Assembly: GCA_021107375.1 (NCBI GenBank)
Contig: JAIOSY010000020.1
Location: forward strand, 1-9,366
From: Sulfurimonas sp.
GTDB taxonomy: Bacteria > Campylobacterota > Campylobacteria > Campylobacterales > Sulfurimonadaceae
Direction of reading: 5' to 3'
Length of the DNA: 9,366 bases
Position numbers and translations under genes: made by a program. This document shows, piece by piece, positions 1 through 7,890 of this stretch. The stretch's first letter is position 1. Every line of letters starts with the position of its first letter. The notes below the pieces were generated by a model. The model searched no databases. It was not told the DNA's origin and saw only the letters and a list, made by a program, of their open reading frames with translations.

Positions 1-1
1 A

Positions 2-682
2 CAAGGCTTAAATATAATAAAAAGTAAGGGATATTACTATTTTAATACTAAATTTCTACCTCTAGAAAAAGCTGAATTTTGTATAGTTGATATCGAGACT
101 AATGGCTCTAAAATTGATAAACATCAAATTATTGAGATTGCTGGTGTAAAAGTTAAATATGGAAAAATTACAGATAGATTTGAATCACTTGTAAAGTGTT
201 CAGAGATAAATGAGCATATTACAAAAATAACTGGAATAACAGTGGAAGACACTAAGGATGCACCATCATTAAAAAAAGTGTTATATGATTTTAAACTCTT
301 TTTAGGTGATGCTATATTTATTGCTCACGATGTTAAGTTTGATTATAGATTTATCTCATTAACTTTTGAAAAACTAGGTCTAGAACCTCTTTTAAACCGT
401 AATCTTTGCTCACTATCTCTTGCTGAGAGAAGTTTAGTCTCATACAGATATGGACTTTCATATTTAGATAAAACATTTAACTTAAACCCACATGCCAATC
501 ATCATAGAGCGATGTCTGATGTTATAACAACATATGAACTTTTTAAGTTATCGTTAGAGAATATGGAGGAAAATGTAAACAACGTAGAAGATTTGATAAA
601 GTTTAGTAAAACTGCACCAAGAAAGAAAAGACCAAAATTTGATCCATTTTTAGAACTTGAAAAAGAGGAAACTACAGAGTAA
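2..682 (+). CDS. DnaQ-like DEDDh 3'-5' exonuclease, 5'-truncated by the window edge
   Basis: The reading frame is open from the first full codon (position 2) to TAA at 680-682, giving 226 visible residues, so the gene starts left of the window. The GTG at 242 is inside the exonuclease domain and cannot be the start. The fold is the DnaQ/RNase T type, with all three exo motifs in fragment numbering: ExoI D-I-E-T at 30-33, ExoII A-H-D-V-K-F-D with the acid at 114, and ExoIII H-R-A-M-S-D with His168 and Asp173. This is the two-metal DEDDh set that removes nucleotides from DNA or RNA 3' ends. The roughly 25 residues before ExoI suggest an N-terminal extension. The tail after about residue 200 is a basic K/R patch followed by an acidic end. 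It could be the polymerase III epsilon proofreading subunit or a separate repair exonuclease; no polymerase or GIY-YIG domain is visible, so the exact role is open. It converges on accA. Confidence 0.9.
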   Translation, partial: QGLNIIKSKGYYYFNTKFLPLEKAEFCIVDIETNGSKIDKHQIIEIAGVKVKYGKITDRFESLVKCSEINEHITKITGITVEDTKDAPSLKKVLYDFKLFLGDAIFIAHDVKFDYRFISLTFEKLGLEPLLNRNLCSLSLAERSLVSYRYGLSYLDKTFNLNPHANHHRAMSDVITTYELFKLSLENMEENVNNVEDLIKFSKTAPRKKRPKFDPFLELEKEETTE

Positions 683-692
683 AACTACTCTG
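675..692. terminator. Hairpin spanning the two convergent stop codons (possible bidirectional terminator)
   Basis: CAGAGTA (675-681) pairs perfectly with TACTCTG (686-692) around a 4-nt loop. The stem or loop contains both the TAA of the exonuclease gene (680-682) and the TAG of accA (685-687). On the minus strand the hairpin is followed by a T/C-rich stretch with a short T run. No run of T follows on the plus strand. A bidirectional terminator is a reasonable inference, but the stem is short and only moderately GC-rich. Confidence 0.4.
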
Positions 693-1620
693 CATAAGCT
701 CCAACAGAAGTTAATCTAGTATATCTATCTTCCATTCTTTTATCTTTTCCCATCTCACGAAGCTCTTTAACTTGAGTTAAAAAATACTCAGAAATTGCAG
801 CTGCACTAGCATCTCTATCTCTATGAGCACCAATCAATGGTTCGTTAATAATATCATCTATTAAACCTAACTCTTTTAAATCAGAACTTGTAATTTTCAT
901 AGCATTTGTTGCTGCTTCAGCTTTTTTAGGATCACTCCATAAAATCGCTGAACAACCCTCTGGTGAAATTACACTAAATACAGAATATCTCATCATTGCA
1001 AATCTATCAGCAACACCAATAGCTAAAGCACCACCAGAGCCACCTTCACCGATTACAATTGAAACTGTTTGAGTATCAAGCTCAGCAAGTTCAAGTAAAT
1101 TTCTTGCAATTGCCTCTGACTGATTTCTCTCCTCAGCACCAAGACCAGGATATGCACCCGGAGTATCTACTAACATTAAAAGAGGTAAGTTGAATTTTTC
1201 AGCAAGTTTTGCAGCACGAAGAGCTTTTCTATAACCCTCTGGATGAGGCATACCAAAGTTTCTTCTTATTTTATTTTTTGTACCACGACCCTTTTGTTCA
1301 CCAATAACTACAACTTTTTCATCACCGATATAACCCATATAACAGATAATAGCTTCATCATCACGAAAATGTCTATCTCCATGAATCTCATACTTATCTC
1401 TCATAATTAAATTGATATAGTCAAGTGCATATGGTCTATCTAAGTGACGTGCAAGTTGAAGCTTTTGAAAGTCAGATAAGTTACCGTAAGTTTTTGCAAC
1501 CTCTTTTTCTAGCTCTTTATCATACTTCTCAACACCATTCTCATCATGACGAACCTGTGCAGAGATAATATTCTCTTGAATAGTTTTTATTTTCTTTTCA
1601 AAGTCTAAATATATAGCCAA
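685..1620 (-). CDS. accA: Acetyl-CoA carboxylase carboxyltransferase subunit alpha
   Basis: AccA pairs with AccD to move the carboxyl group from carboxybiotin on AccB to acetyl-CoA, giving malonyl-CoA, the first committed step of fatty-acid synthesis in the cytoplasm. The 311-residue length is normal for the family. The N-terminal helical part contains LDFEKKI and the conserved RPYALDY (62-68), followed by EIHGDR (78-83). The crotonase-like core carries GEQKGRG (107-113), [10 protein letters not shown] (124-133), DTPGAYPG (152-159) and the glycine-rich GEGGSGGA (191-198) that forms the oxyanion hole. The start is TTG at 1620-1618: it sits 6 nt after an AGGA and gives the MAxYLDFEK beginning usual in Campylobacterota. 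It is the last gene of the minus-strand run, 14 nt after fabF and almost certainly cotranscribed with it. No accD is present here, so the partner subunit must be elsewhere. Confidence 0.97.
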   Translation of the reverse strand: MAIYLDFEKKIKTIQENIISAQVRHDENGVEKYDKELEKEVAKTYGNLSDFQKLQLARHLDRPYALDYINLIMRDKYEIHGDRHFRDDEAIICYMGYIGDEKVVVIGEQKGRGTKNKIRRNFGMPHPEGYRKALRAAKLAEKFNLPLLMLVDTPGAYPGLGAEERNQSEAIARNLLELAELDTQTVSIVIGEGGSGGALAIGVADRFAMMRYSVFSVISPEGCSAILWSDPKKAEAATNAMKITSSDLKELGLIDDIINEPLIGAHRDRDASAAAISEYFLTQVKELREMGKDKRMEDRYTRLTSVGAYAE

Positions 1621-1626
1621 GTTAAA

Positions 1627-1630
1627 TCCT
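1627..1630 (-). promoter_or_regulatory. Shine-Dalgarno of accA, supports the TTG start
   Basis: AGGA on the minus strand lies 6 nt upstream of the TTG at 1620-1618. It is within the 14-nt gap after fabF and supports translation starting at this TTG. Confidence 0.7.
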
Positions 1631-1634
1631 TAAT

Positions 1635-2852
1635 TTAGATTTTTTTTAAGATAAGAACACCATTTGTTCCACCAAAACCAAATGAGTTACTCATACAAAT
1701 ATTTAATTCAGCTTTTCTTGCACCTTCAGTCACATAATCTAAATCACAGTTTTCATCAGGAGTTGTATAGTTAATAGTTGGAGGGATAATTCCATCTCTC
1801 ATAGCCATTAAACAAGTAACAGCTTCTATTCCACCAGCAGCACCAAGGCAGTGACCAATTTGACCTTTAATTGAACTCACTGGAGGACAATTTTCTTTAC
1901 CGCCTAGCATATCTTTAAGAGCTGCAGTTTCATTTTTATCATTAATAGCTGTAGAAGTACCATGTGCATTTACATAATCAATTTTAGGTTCACCTGCCAT
2001 TTTATAAGCAGCTCTCATAGCACGAGCTGGACCATCAAGAGATGGTGTAGTAATATGATTTGCATCTCCACTTTCACCAAAACCAATAATCTCACCATAA
2101 ATATTTGCTCCACGAGCAACTGCAGATTCATACTCTTCTAAAACAAGAGATGCTGCACCTTCACCCATTACAAAACCATCTCTATCTTTGTCAAATGGAC
2201 GAGAAGAAGTTTTTGGATCATCATTTCTAGTTGAGAGTGCTTTCATCGCAGCAAAACCACCAACACCCACACCAGTAATAGCAGATTCAGCAGCAACAAC
2301 TAACATTCTATCAGCACCATTACACATAATAGTCTTAACAGCTTCACTTATAGCATGAGTACCCGCTGCACAAGCTGTTACACTAGAAAGATTTGGTCCC
2401 TTTGTTCCATGTTCAATAGAAACAAAACCACCAAGCATATTCACTAAAGCACCAGGGATAAAAAATGGACTAATTCTTCTTGGTCCTCTATCTTTTAAAA
2501 TCACAGAATTTTTTTCGATTGAAGGAAGACCACCAATTCCAGAACCTGCACTAATCCCAAATCTTTCCATATCTGTATCTTCAGAAATATTAGCATCTTG
2601 CATCGCTTCTTGTGCAGCTTTTAAACCTAAGTGAATAAATCTATCAGCTTTTTTAACCTCTTTTGGAGCCATTACTGTTGCGGGATCAAAATCTTTTACC
2701 TCACCAGCAATCTTAACACTAAAACTCTCAGGATCAAAAATTGTAATAGTATCTATTCCACACTCACCGTCACAGATAGCTTTGAATGCTGTTTCTTTAT
2801 CATTACCAACTGAATTTATCATACCAAGACCAGTTACTACTACTCTTCTCAT
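1635..2852 (-). CDS. fabF: 3-oxoacyl-[acyl-carrier-protein] synthase II (beta-ketoacyl-ACP synthase)
   Basis: FabF condenses malonyl-ACP with acyl-ACP to lengthen the chain by two carbons, and in many bacteria it carries out the step that adjusts unsaturated chains with temperature. The 405 residues are a full-length thiolase-fold KAS I/II protein (about 410 in E. coli). The catalytic triad is visible: Cys161 in TACAAGTH, His297 in VNAHGTST and His334 in KGQIGHCLGAAG. The conserved GFGGTNG loop is at 392-398. The two-His pattern identifies the FabF/FabB class rather than the Cys-His-Asn FabH class. The length, and the usual acpP-fabF pairing, favour FabF. The ATG at 2852-2850 follows GGAG (2864-2861) by 8 nt. 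It lies 98 nt downstream of acpP, beyond a hairpin, and directly upstream of accA. Confidence 0.97.
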   Translation of the reverse strand: MRRVVVTGLGMINSVGNDKETAFKAICDGECGIDTITIFDPESFSVKIAGEVKDFDPATVMAPKEVKKADRFIHLGLKAAQEAMQDANISEDTDMERFGISAGSGIGGLPSIEKNSVILKDRGPRRISPFFIPGALVNMLGGFVSIEHGTKGPNLSSVTACAAGTHAISEAVKTIMCNGADRMLVVAAESAITGVGVGGFAAMKALSTRNDDPKTSSRPFDKDRDGFVMGEGAASLVLEEYESAVARGANIYGEIIGFGESGDANHITTPSLDGPARAMRAAYKMAGEPKIDYVNAHGTSTAINDKNETAALKDMLGGKENCPPVSSIKGQIGHCLGAAGGIEAVTCLMAMRDGIIPPTINYTTPDENCDLDYVTEGARKAELNICMSNSFGFGGTNGVLILKKI

Positions 2853-2910
2853 TTAATACTCTCCATTAAAAATATAAAATACTTTTAAAAATCAGCATAT
2901 GCTAACTACT

Positions 2911-2938
2911 AAAAATATTTAACCGAGGTTACCCTCGG
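2911..2938 (-). terminator. GC-rich GNRA hairpin after acpP (terminator or attenuator)
   Basis: CCGAGG and CCTCGG (2923-2928 and 2933-2938) form a perfect 6-bp stem. Read on the minus strand the loop is GTAA, a GNRA tetraloop in RNA. After the stem the transcript reads TTAAATATTTTT, an imperfect U-tract. It lies just past the acpP stop, where a partial terminator or a protective 3' hairpin would separate abundant acpP mRNA from fabF-accA. It stands out as GC-rich in an AT-rich gap. Confidence 0.6.
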
Positions 2939-2950
2939 ATAAAATTACTA

Positions 2951-3178
2951 CTACTTACTTTCGATATATGCAACTACATCATTAAGAGTTTGAATTTTTT
3001 CAGCTTCATCATCAGGAATTTCAATATCAAATTTCTCTTCAAGTGCCATTACTAATTCAACTACATCAAGACTATCTGCACCTAAATCTTCAACAAACTT
3101 CGCATCATCTTTTACTTCATCTATATTTACGCTTAATTGCTCAACTACTACTTCTTTAATATCATCTATTAGTGCCAT
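2951..3178 (-). CDS. acpP: Acyl carrier protein
   Basis: ACP carries fatty-acid intermediates as thioesters on a 4'-phosphopantetheine arm and delivers them to FabF, FabG and the acyltransferases. The 75-residue acidic helical protein has the DSL motif in [10 protein letters not shown]. Ser36 is the expected attachment residue, and the following helix is the usual recognition helix for Fab enzymes. The ATG at 3178-3176 is preceded by AGGAG with good spacing. It is flanked by an apparent promoter of its own in the 64-nt gap after fabG and by a GC-rich hairpin downstream. That fits the very high ACP levels needed compared with its neighbours. Confidence 0.97.
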   Translation of the reverse strand: MALIDDIKEVVVEQLSVNIDEVKDDAKFVEDLGADSLDVVELVMALEEKFDIEIPDDEAEKIQTLNDVVAYIESK

Positions 3179-3211
3179 CTTAGCTCCTGTTTTTTTTAAT
3201 TTAATCGGGTA

Positions 3212-3220
3212 ATTATAACA
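3212..3220 (-). promoter_or_regulatory. Predicted extended -10 promoter of acpP
   Basis: On the minus strand the gap between fabG and acpP reads TGTTATAAT: a perfect TATAAT with a TGn extension. Upstream there are T-rich stretches and no clear -35, the pattern typical of Campylobacterota housekeeping promoters. A start about 7 nt downstream would leave a leader of roughly 27 nt containing the acpP Shine-Dalgarno. Confidence 0.6.
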
Positions 3221-3242
3221 AATATAACTTAAAAAAAAGTCA

Positions 3243-3989
3243 TTATGCCATATTCATTCCACCATTTACTTTTAGTGTCTCACCTGTTATATAACTAGAG
3301 TGATCTGAAAGTAAAAATGCTGTAGCTTCTGCTACTTCACTAGCTCTACCCATTCTTTTCATTGGTATTTTAGCATTAATCGAATCTTTAATATCATCAC
3401 TTAAAACTTCTGTCATCTCAGTAGCTATAAAACCAGGTGTAACAGAATTGAAACGAATACCACTAGTTGCAGCTTCGATTGCAAAACTTTTTGTCATTGC
3501 AATAACTCCACCTTTACTTGCAGCATAGTTAGTTTGTCCAGCATTTCCTGTTTCACCAATTATTGAAGAGATATTTACAACAGAACCAAACTTTTTCTTT
3601 CTCATAACTTTCATTGATTCTCTACAACCTACAAAAGTAGAAGTAAGATTTGCATTTATTACTGACATAAAATCATCAGTTTTCATACGAAGAGCAAGTT
3701 TATCATTTGTTACTCCAGCATTGTTTACAAGATAAGAAAGTTCACCATCAGAATCTATTATAGTTTTAATAGCATCAACAAAAGCAGCCTCATCACTTAC
3801 ATCAAACCCAATTACAGCAGCTTTTCCACCTGCAGTTTCAATAGCCTCTTTTACTGCATCAGCTTCTTTTGCACCACTTCTATAATGAACCCAAACCTTC
3901 AGTCCAAAAGCAGCCAAAGTTTTTGCAATCTCTGCACCGATACCACGACTTGAACCTGTAACTAAAACATTATTTCCACTAAATTTCAT
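3243..3989 (-). CDS. fabG: 3-oxoacyl-[acyl-carrier-protein] reductase
   Basis: FabG reduces 3-ketoacyl-ACP to 3-hydroxyacyl-ACP with NADPH in the fatty-acid elongation cycle. This is a classical 248-residue short-chain dehydrogenase. The nucleotide-binding TGSSRGIG is at 11-18, the NNAG motif at 89-92, and the catalytic tetrad is Asn114, Ser142, Tyr155 and Lys159 (YAASK). The C-terminal [11 protein letters not shown] and INGGM-like VNGGMNMA ends are those of FabG rather than of general SDR enzymes. The ATG at 3989-3987 has GGAG 7 nt upstream. It lies 31 nt after gpmI, so the two are probably cotranscribed. The acpP, fabF and accA neighbours support a role in fatty-acid synthesis. Confidence 0.96.
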   Translation of the reverse strand: MKFSGNNVLVTGSSRGIGAEIAKTLAAFGLKVWVHYRSGAKEADAVKEAIETAGGKAAVIGFDVSDEAAFVDAIKTIIDSDGELSYLVNNAGVTNDKLALRMKTDDFMSVINANLTSTFVGCRESMKVMRKKKFGSVVNISSIIGETGNAGQTNYAASKGGVIAMTKSFAIEAATSGIRFNSVTPGFIATEMTEVLSDDIKDSINAKIPMKRMGRASEVAEATAFLLSDHSSYITGETLKVNGGMNMA

Positions 3990-4020
3990 TAAAATTCTCC
4001 TTTTTATATTTGATTGTTAT

Positions 4021-5496
4021 TTATACTAAAGAGTGATCCATCTCTTTTGGTATCTCTATATCCATAAGCTTTAAAACTGTTGGTGCTATATTATTTAAAC
4101 CACCTGCTTCAACTTTTGTAACTCCATCTGCCATTACAAAACACCAAACTTCTCCAACTGTATGATTTGTAAGTACATTACCATCATCATCTTTCATCTC
4201 TTCACAATTTCCATGGTCGGATGTAATTACAAGAGCATAATCATTATCTTTTGCACTTTGAACTATCTTACCTAACTGCTCATCAACTGCAGTTACAGCT
4301 AATTTTGCAGCTTCAATATCACCAGTATGTCCAACCATATCACCATTCGCAAAATTTACTACAATAAAATCATAATCGTCATCCATCGCTTTTAAAACAG
4401 TATCTCCAACTTCATTCGCACTCATCTCTGGTTTCATATCGTAAGTTTTAACATCTGGTGAGGGGATTAAAACTCTAGTTTCATTTTCATAAGGTTCATC
4501 AATTCCACCATTCAAAAAGAAAGTCACATGAGCATATTTCTCTGTTTCAGCAGTATGAAGTTGTCTTAGTCCACATGCCGAGATAACTTCAGCTAAAGTA
4601 TTTTTAGGTGAATCTTTTCTAAATAAAACTGGATATTTAAAACTTTTATCATATTCTGTAATTGTTGCAATATTTACATCTAAAACTCTTTTAGCAAACC
4701 CTGTAAACTCTTCACCACCTAAAGCAGTTACAAGTTCTCTCATTCTATCGCTTCTAAAGTTTATAGTTAAAATAGAGTCTCCATTTTTTATCCCATCATA
4801 ACCTTCAAATGCAGTTGGTTCAACAAATTCATCAGTTTCACCTAAAGAATATGAATGACCAATATATCCAGCAGGATTCCAGTCAGTTTTTGGAGTAGCA
4901 TCGACTATAGCTTCGTAGCCTCTTTGAATTCTTTCCCATCTGTTATCTCTATCCATCGTATAAAAACGACCAGAAATAGTTGCGATAGAGATATTTTCAT
5001 CAAGTTCAGCTTCCACTTGTTTTATATATTTTTGAGCAGAAGTTGGAGATACATCTCGTCCATCTGTAATTAAATGAAGTAAAACTTTTTTTCCATTTTT
5101 TGAAGCAATTTTTGCAATACCCATAAAATGCTCAATGTGTGAGTGAACACCACCATCACTCATAAGACCTATGAGATGAAGTCTATCAGACTTACTCATA
5201 AGTGTTTTTAACTCTTCATTATCTTCTAAAGTATTCTCAGATAAAGCTAAGGAAATTTTTACTAAGTCTTGATATAAAACTCTACCACTTCCTATACTCA
5301 TGTGGCCAACTTCAGAATTACCCATCTGCCCCTCAGGAAGTCCAACACTTAATCCAAAAGTATCTATTAAAGAGTGTGGAACCTCTTTAAAAAGTTTGTC
5401 GTAAGTTGGTTTCGTAGCATTATAAAATGCATTATGTTCAGTTTTTGAACTATACCCTATACCATCTGTAATAACTAAAACTGCTTTTTTACTCAA
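4021..5496 (-). CDS. gpmI: 2,3-bisphosphoglycerate-independent phosphoglycerate mutase
   Basis: GpmI interconverts 3- and 2-phosphoglycerate in glycolysis and gluconeogenesis through a phosphoserine intermediate with two Mn ions. It belongs to the alkaline phosphatase superfamily. At 491 residues it is near the usual length of about 510. The expected ligands are present in order: Asp11 in ITDGIG, nucleophile Ser61 in GNSEVGH, GRDVSP at 146-151, then Asp386 and His390 in NGDMVGH, Asp427 and His428 in SDHGN, and His445 in NHT. The start is TTG at 5496-5494, 6 nt after AAGGA. An in-frame TAA a few codons upstream rules out a longer form, and the MSKKAVLVITDG start matches the family. It is the first gene of the minus-strand run, divergent from mraY. 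Confidence 0.96.
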   Translation of the reverse strand: MSKKAVLVITDGIGYSSKTEHNAFYNATKPTYDKLFKEVPHSLIDTFGLSVGLPEGQMGNSEVGHMSIGSGRVLYQDLVKISLALSENTLEDNEELKTLMSKSDRLHLIGLMSDGGVHSHIEHFMGIAKIASKNGKKVLLHLITDGRDVSPTSAQKYIKQVEAELDENISIATISGRFYTMDRDNRWERIQRGYEAIVDATPKTDWNPAGYIGHSYSLGETDEFVEPTAFEGYDGIKNGDSILTINFRSDRMRELVTALGGEEFTGFAKRVLDVNIATITEYDKSFKYPVLFRKDSPKNTLAEVISACGLRQLHTAETEKYAHVTFFLNGGIDEPYENETRVLIPSPDVKTYDMKPEMSANEVGDTVLKAMDDDYDFIVVNFANGDMVGHTGDIEAAKLAVTAVDEQLGKIVQSAKDNDYALVITSDHGNCEEMKDDDGNVLTNHTVGEVWCFVMADGVTKVEAGGLNNIAPTVLKLMDIEIPKEMDHSLV

Positions 5497-5502
5497 ATGA
5501 TT

Positions 5503-5507
5503 TCCTT
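5503..5507 (-). promoter_or_regulatory. Shine-Dalgarno of gpmI, supports the TTG start
   Basis: AAGGA on the minus strand lies 6 nt upstream of the TTG start at 5496-5494. An in-frame TAA overlaps this site, so the protein cannot begin further upstream. Confidence 0.75.
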
Positions 5508-5512
5508 ATATA

Positions 5513-5541
5513 ATGAAAGATTTTTAATATTGTACTATAAT
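5513..5541 (+). promoter_or_regulatory. Predicted sigma70-type promoter of mraY-murD
   Basis: TATAAT at 5536-5541 is a perfect -10. ATGAAA at 5513-5518, 17 bp upstream, matches 4 of 6 positions of the -35 consensus. Transcription would start near 5548 and leave a leader of about 38 nt before the mraY start. Confidence 0.55.
5529..5539 (-). promoter_or_regulatory. Predicted -10 region of the gpmI promoter
   Basis: Minus-strand candidates are TATAGT (5539-5534) and TACAAT (5534-5529), each close to TATAAT. Either would start transcription about 20-30 nt before the gpmI Shine-Dalgarno region. No good -35 is seen. The sequence overlaps the -10 of mraY on the other strand. Confidence 0.4.
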
Positions 5542-5575
5542 GTCACTTTTAATTTACAAATAACATTTAATTTAT

Positions 5576-5579
5576 AGGA
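5576..5579 (+). promoter_or_regulatory. Shine-Dalgarno of mraY, supports the TTG start
   Basis: AGGA lies 6 nt upstream of TTG at 5586-5588. The resulting N-terminus, MLYWLHQTLD, parallels the MLVWL beginning of E. coli MraY, which supports this start codon. Confidence 0.75.
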
Positions 5580-5585
5580 TAATAT

Positions 5586-6647
5586 TTGCTTTACTGGTTA
5601 CATCAAACACTTGATATAAATATTTTAGGATATATCACAATTAGAAGTGGTATCTCATTTTTTCTAGCTTTACTTTTCACTCTTTTTTTAATGCCTATTT
5701 TCATAAAATGGGCTCAAAAAACATCAAGTGTTCAACCAATAAATGAGTGGGCACCAGATAGACACAAAGAGAAAGCATCAACACCTACAATGGGTGGTAT
5801 TATTTTTATAACAGCTACTATTTTAGCTTCACTTTTAACAATTAAGTTTTCAAATTTATTTGCTGTTGGTGGAATTTTAACTCTTATTTTATTTGCACTT
5901 ATAGGTTTTCAAGATGATTATGCAAAAATAAAAAAGAATGAAAATTTAGCTGGTTTAAAAGCTAGAACGAAACTCTTTTTACAAATAATTTCAGCACTTA
6001 TAATTTCAAGCTATTTATGTATTTTTGCAGATTTCAACACCGATTTATACCTACCATTTATGAAAAATCCAGTAATTGATATGGAGATATTTGCAATAGT
6101 CTTTTGGATACTTGTAATCATAGCGACCTCAAATGCTGTAAATCTTACTGATGGGCTAGATGGATTAGCAACTGTTCCCTCAATCGCGGCTCTTACATCG
6201 TTTAGTATTATCATATATATAACAGGTCATGCTTCTATCAGTGCTTACCTTTTAATGCCAAATTTTGATGTTGGAGAGGTTGCAATAGTCGCGGCTGCAT
6301 TAATGGGAGCATTAACAGGCTTTCTTTGGTACAACTGTCACCCTGCTGAAATTTTTATGGGAGATAGTGGTTCACTAACTATTGGAGCATTTCTTGGTTA
6401 TCTAGCAATCATCTCTAAAAGTGAAATTTTACTTCTTTTAATTGGTTCTATCTTTGTTATAGAAACTCTCTCTGTAATTCTTCAAGTTGGAAGCTATAAA
6501 CTTCGTAAAAAAAGAGTTTTTCTCATGGCACCAATTCACCATCATTTTGAAATGAAACAATGGGCTGAGAACAAGATTATTGTAAGATTTTGGATTATTG
6601 CTATTTTATCAAATATGATAGCTCTAATTTCTCTTAAGATTAGATAA
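5586..6647 (+). CDS. mraY: Phospho-N-acetylmuramoyl-pentapeptide-transferase
   Basis: MraY moves phospho-MurNAc-pentapeptide from UDP onto undecaprenyl phosphate at the inner membrane, making lipid I. The 353 residues (E. coli 360) show about ten hydrophobic segments, roughly at 20-40, 70-88, 92-108, 131-150, 166-183, 196-214, 230-249, 262-278, 280-298 and 333-351. Family motifs are in order: KASTPTMGG (63-71), the Asp110-Asp111 pair in FQDDYAK, NLTDGLDGLA (186-195), GDSGSL with Asp260, and the cytoplasmic MAPIHHHFE (314-322) with the His triad. The TTG start is supported by spacing and homology. It overlaps murD by one base (TAATG), so the two are translationally coupled. It has its own promoter region shared with divergent gpmI. 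Confidence 0.97.
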   Translation: MLYWLHQTLDINILGYITIRSGISFFLALLFTLFLMPIFIKWAQKTSSVQPINEWAPDRHKEKASTPTMGGIIFITATILASLLTIKFSNLFAVGGILTLILFALIGFQDDYAKIKKNENLAGLKARTKLFLQIISALIISSYLCIFADFNTDLYLPFMKNPVIDMEIFAIVFWILVIIATSNAVNLTDGLDGLATVPSIAALTSFSIIIYITGHASISAYLLMPNFDVGEVAIVAAALMGALTGFLWYNCHPAEIFMGDSGSLTIGAFLGYLAIISKSEILLLLIGSIFVIETLSVILQVGSYKLRKKRVFLMAPIHHHFEMKQWAENKIIVRFWIIAILSNMIALISLKIR

Positions 6648-7849
6648 TGAAACGAATCTCTTTATTTGGCTACGGTACAACAACAAAGGCTATTGCCAAA
6701 CATATTCCACATGCCATCTTTTATGATGATAAATGCAATAAACCTTTTAAAGATGAAAATGGTTTTAGCATCAAACCCTCAAGTGAATTTAATCCAAACT
6801 ATTCAGACTTAGAGATTCCATCACCAGGAATTCCACCAAATAATAGACTAATATTAAAAGCTAAAAATCTTATGAGTGAGTATGATTATTTTTCTGATTC
6901 TATGCCAATGAGTATTTGGATTAGTGGAACAAATGGAAAAACCACTACAACTCAAATGATGCAACACCTGTTAAAAGACAATGGTTCAGTTGAAGGTGGA
7001 AATATTGGAACTCCACTTGGTGAATTAAATCCACATGCCAACATCTGGATACTTGAGACCAGTTCATTTACCATGCACTACACAAATATAACAAGTCCAA
7101 ATATTTATATTTTACTGCCAATAAATCCAGACCACCTCTCTTGGCATGGAAGTATGCAAGAGTACGAAGAGAGTAAACTAAAACCTTTAAAATCTATGAA
7201 AGAGGGAGAAGTCGCAATTATCCCTCATAAATATAAGGATACTAAAACTAATGCCCATATCATCACATATAAAGATGAACATGATTTAGCAAAACATTTT
7301 AATATTAATACAACTAAAGTAAAATTTAAAGGTGCTTTTTTAGCTGATGCTCTTTTAGCTATGGCATGTGAGAAAATTCTTTTTGATAAAATTGATTATG
7401 AAAAGATAAACTCTTTTACTCTTGACCCACATAGACAAGAGGAGTTAAAAGACTCTAAAAATAGACTTTGGGTAAATGATACTAAAGCTACAAATATTGA
7501 TGCGACAATAGCTGCTCTAAAAAGATATAAAGACTCTTCTATTCACCTAATCCTTGGTGGCGATGACAAGGGTGTTGAACTAGATGAACTTTTTGAATTT
7601 CTATTAACTTGTAAAATAAAAATCTATAATATTGGTTCAAACAAAGAAAAACTTTCCAAACTAGCCAAAAAATACAAAATTGAATTTGAACTATGTCAAA
7701 ATCTAAATAATGCAATAAAAAAAATAGATAAAAATCTACTTCAAAATGAGATAGCCCTACTCTCACCAGCAGCTTCAAGTCTTGATGAATTTAGTTCTTA
7801 TGCACAAAGAGGTGATGAGTTTAAAGAAGCTATTTTAAACATAAGCTAA
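6647..7849 (+). CDS. murD: UDP-N-acetylmuramoyl-L-alanine--D-glutamate ligase
   Basis: MurD uses ATP to add D-glutamate to UDP-MurNAc-L-Ala in the cytoplasmic phase of peptidoglycan synthesis. The 400-residue protein has the three Mur ligase domains: a short N-terminal nucleotide-sugar domain (about 1-85, with the SPGIP turn at 59-63), a central ATPase (about 86-255) with the P-loop SGTNGKTTTT at 93-102 and Lys98, and a C-terminal domain (about 256-400) with DPHRQE (260-265), WVNDTKATN (275-283) and LLSPAASSLDEF (371-382). Lys177 in YEESKL aligns with the carbamylated lysine of E. coli MurD. It is about 40 residues shorter than the E. coli enzyme, mostly in the N-terminal domain. The DTKATN and SPAASSLDEF motifs separate it from MurC, MurE and MurF. 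The ATG overlaps the mraY stop. Confidence 0.95.
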   Translation: MKRISLFGYGTTTKAIAKHIPHAIFYDDKCNKPFKDENGFSIKPSSEFNPNYSDLEIPSPGIPPNNRLILKAKNLMSEYDYFSDSMPMSIWISGTNGKTTTTQMMQHLLKDNGSVEGGNIGTPLGELNPHANIWILETSSFTMHYTNITSPNIYILLPINPDHLSWHGSMQEYEESKLKPLKSMKEGEVAIIPHKYKDTKTNAHIITYKDEHDLAKHFNINTTKVKFKGAFLADALLAMACEKILFDKIDYEKINSFTLDPHRQEELKDSKNRLWVNDTKATNIDATIAALKRYKDSSIHLILGGDDKGVELDELFEFLLTCKIKIYNIGSNKEKLSKLAKKYKIEFELCQNLNNAIKKIDKNLLQNEIALLSPAASSLDEFSSYAQRGDEFKEAILNIS

Positions 7850-7867
7850 CTTTCAGCACCTAGAGAG

Positions 7868-7873
7868 TATAAT
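7868..7873 (+). promoter_or_regulatory. Predicted -10 box of the tRNA-Phe promoter
   Basis: A perfect TATAAT lies in the 41-nt gap between murD and the first tRNA-Phe, about 17 nt before the tRNA. No -35 match is seen. A start near 7880 would leave a short 5' leader for RNase P. Readthrough from murD is also possible. Confidence 0.5.
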
Positions 7874-7890
7874 TTCGCTCTTTAAAAGAT

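Noticed and set aside
242..244. GTG as the start of the exonuclease gene
   Set aside because: The frame is open to the left window edge and the DIET exo motif lies upstream of this GTG, so it is internal.
2894..2903. AGCATATGCT palindrome between acpP and fabF
   Set aside because: It is a 10-nt palindrome in AT-rich sequence with no second copy or recognised operator match. Too short to call.
3225..3245. T-run after fabG as a terminator
   Set aside because: The minus-strand run of T follows the fabG stop but no GC stem precedes it, and the acpP promoter lies directly downstream.
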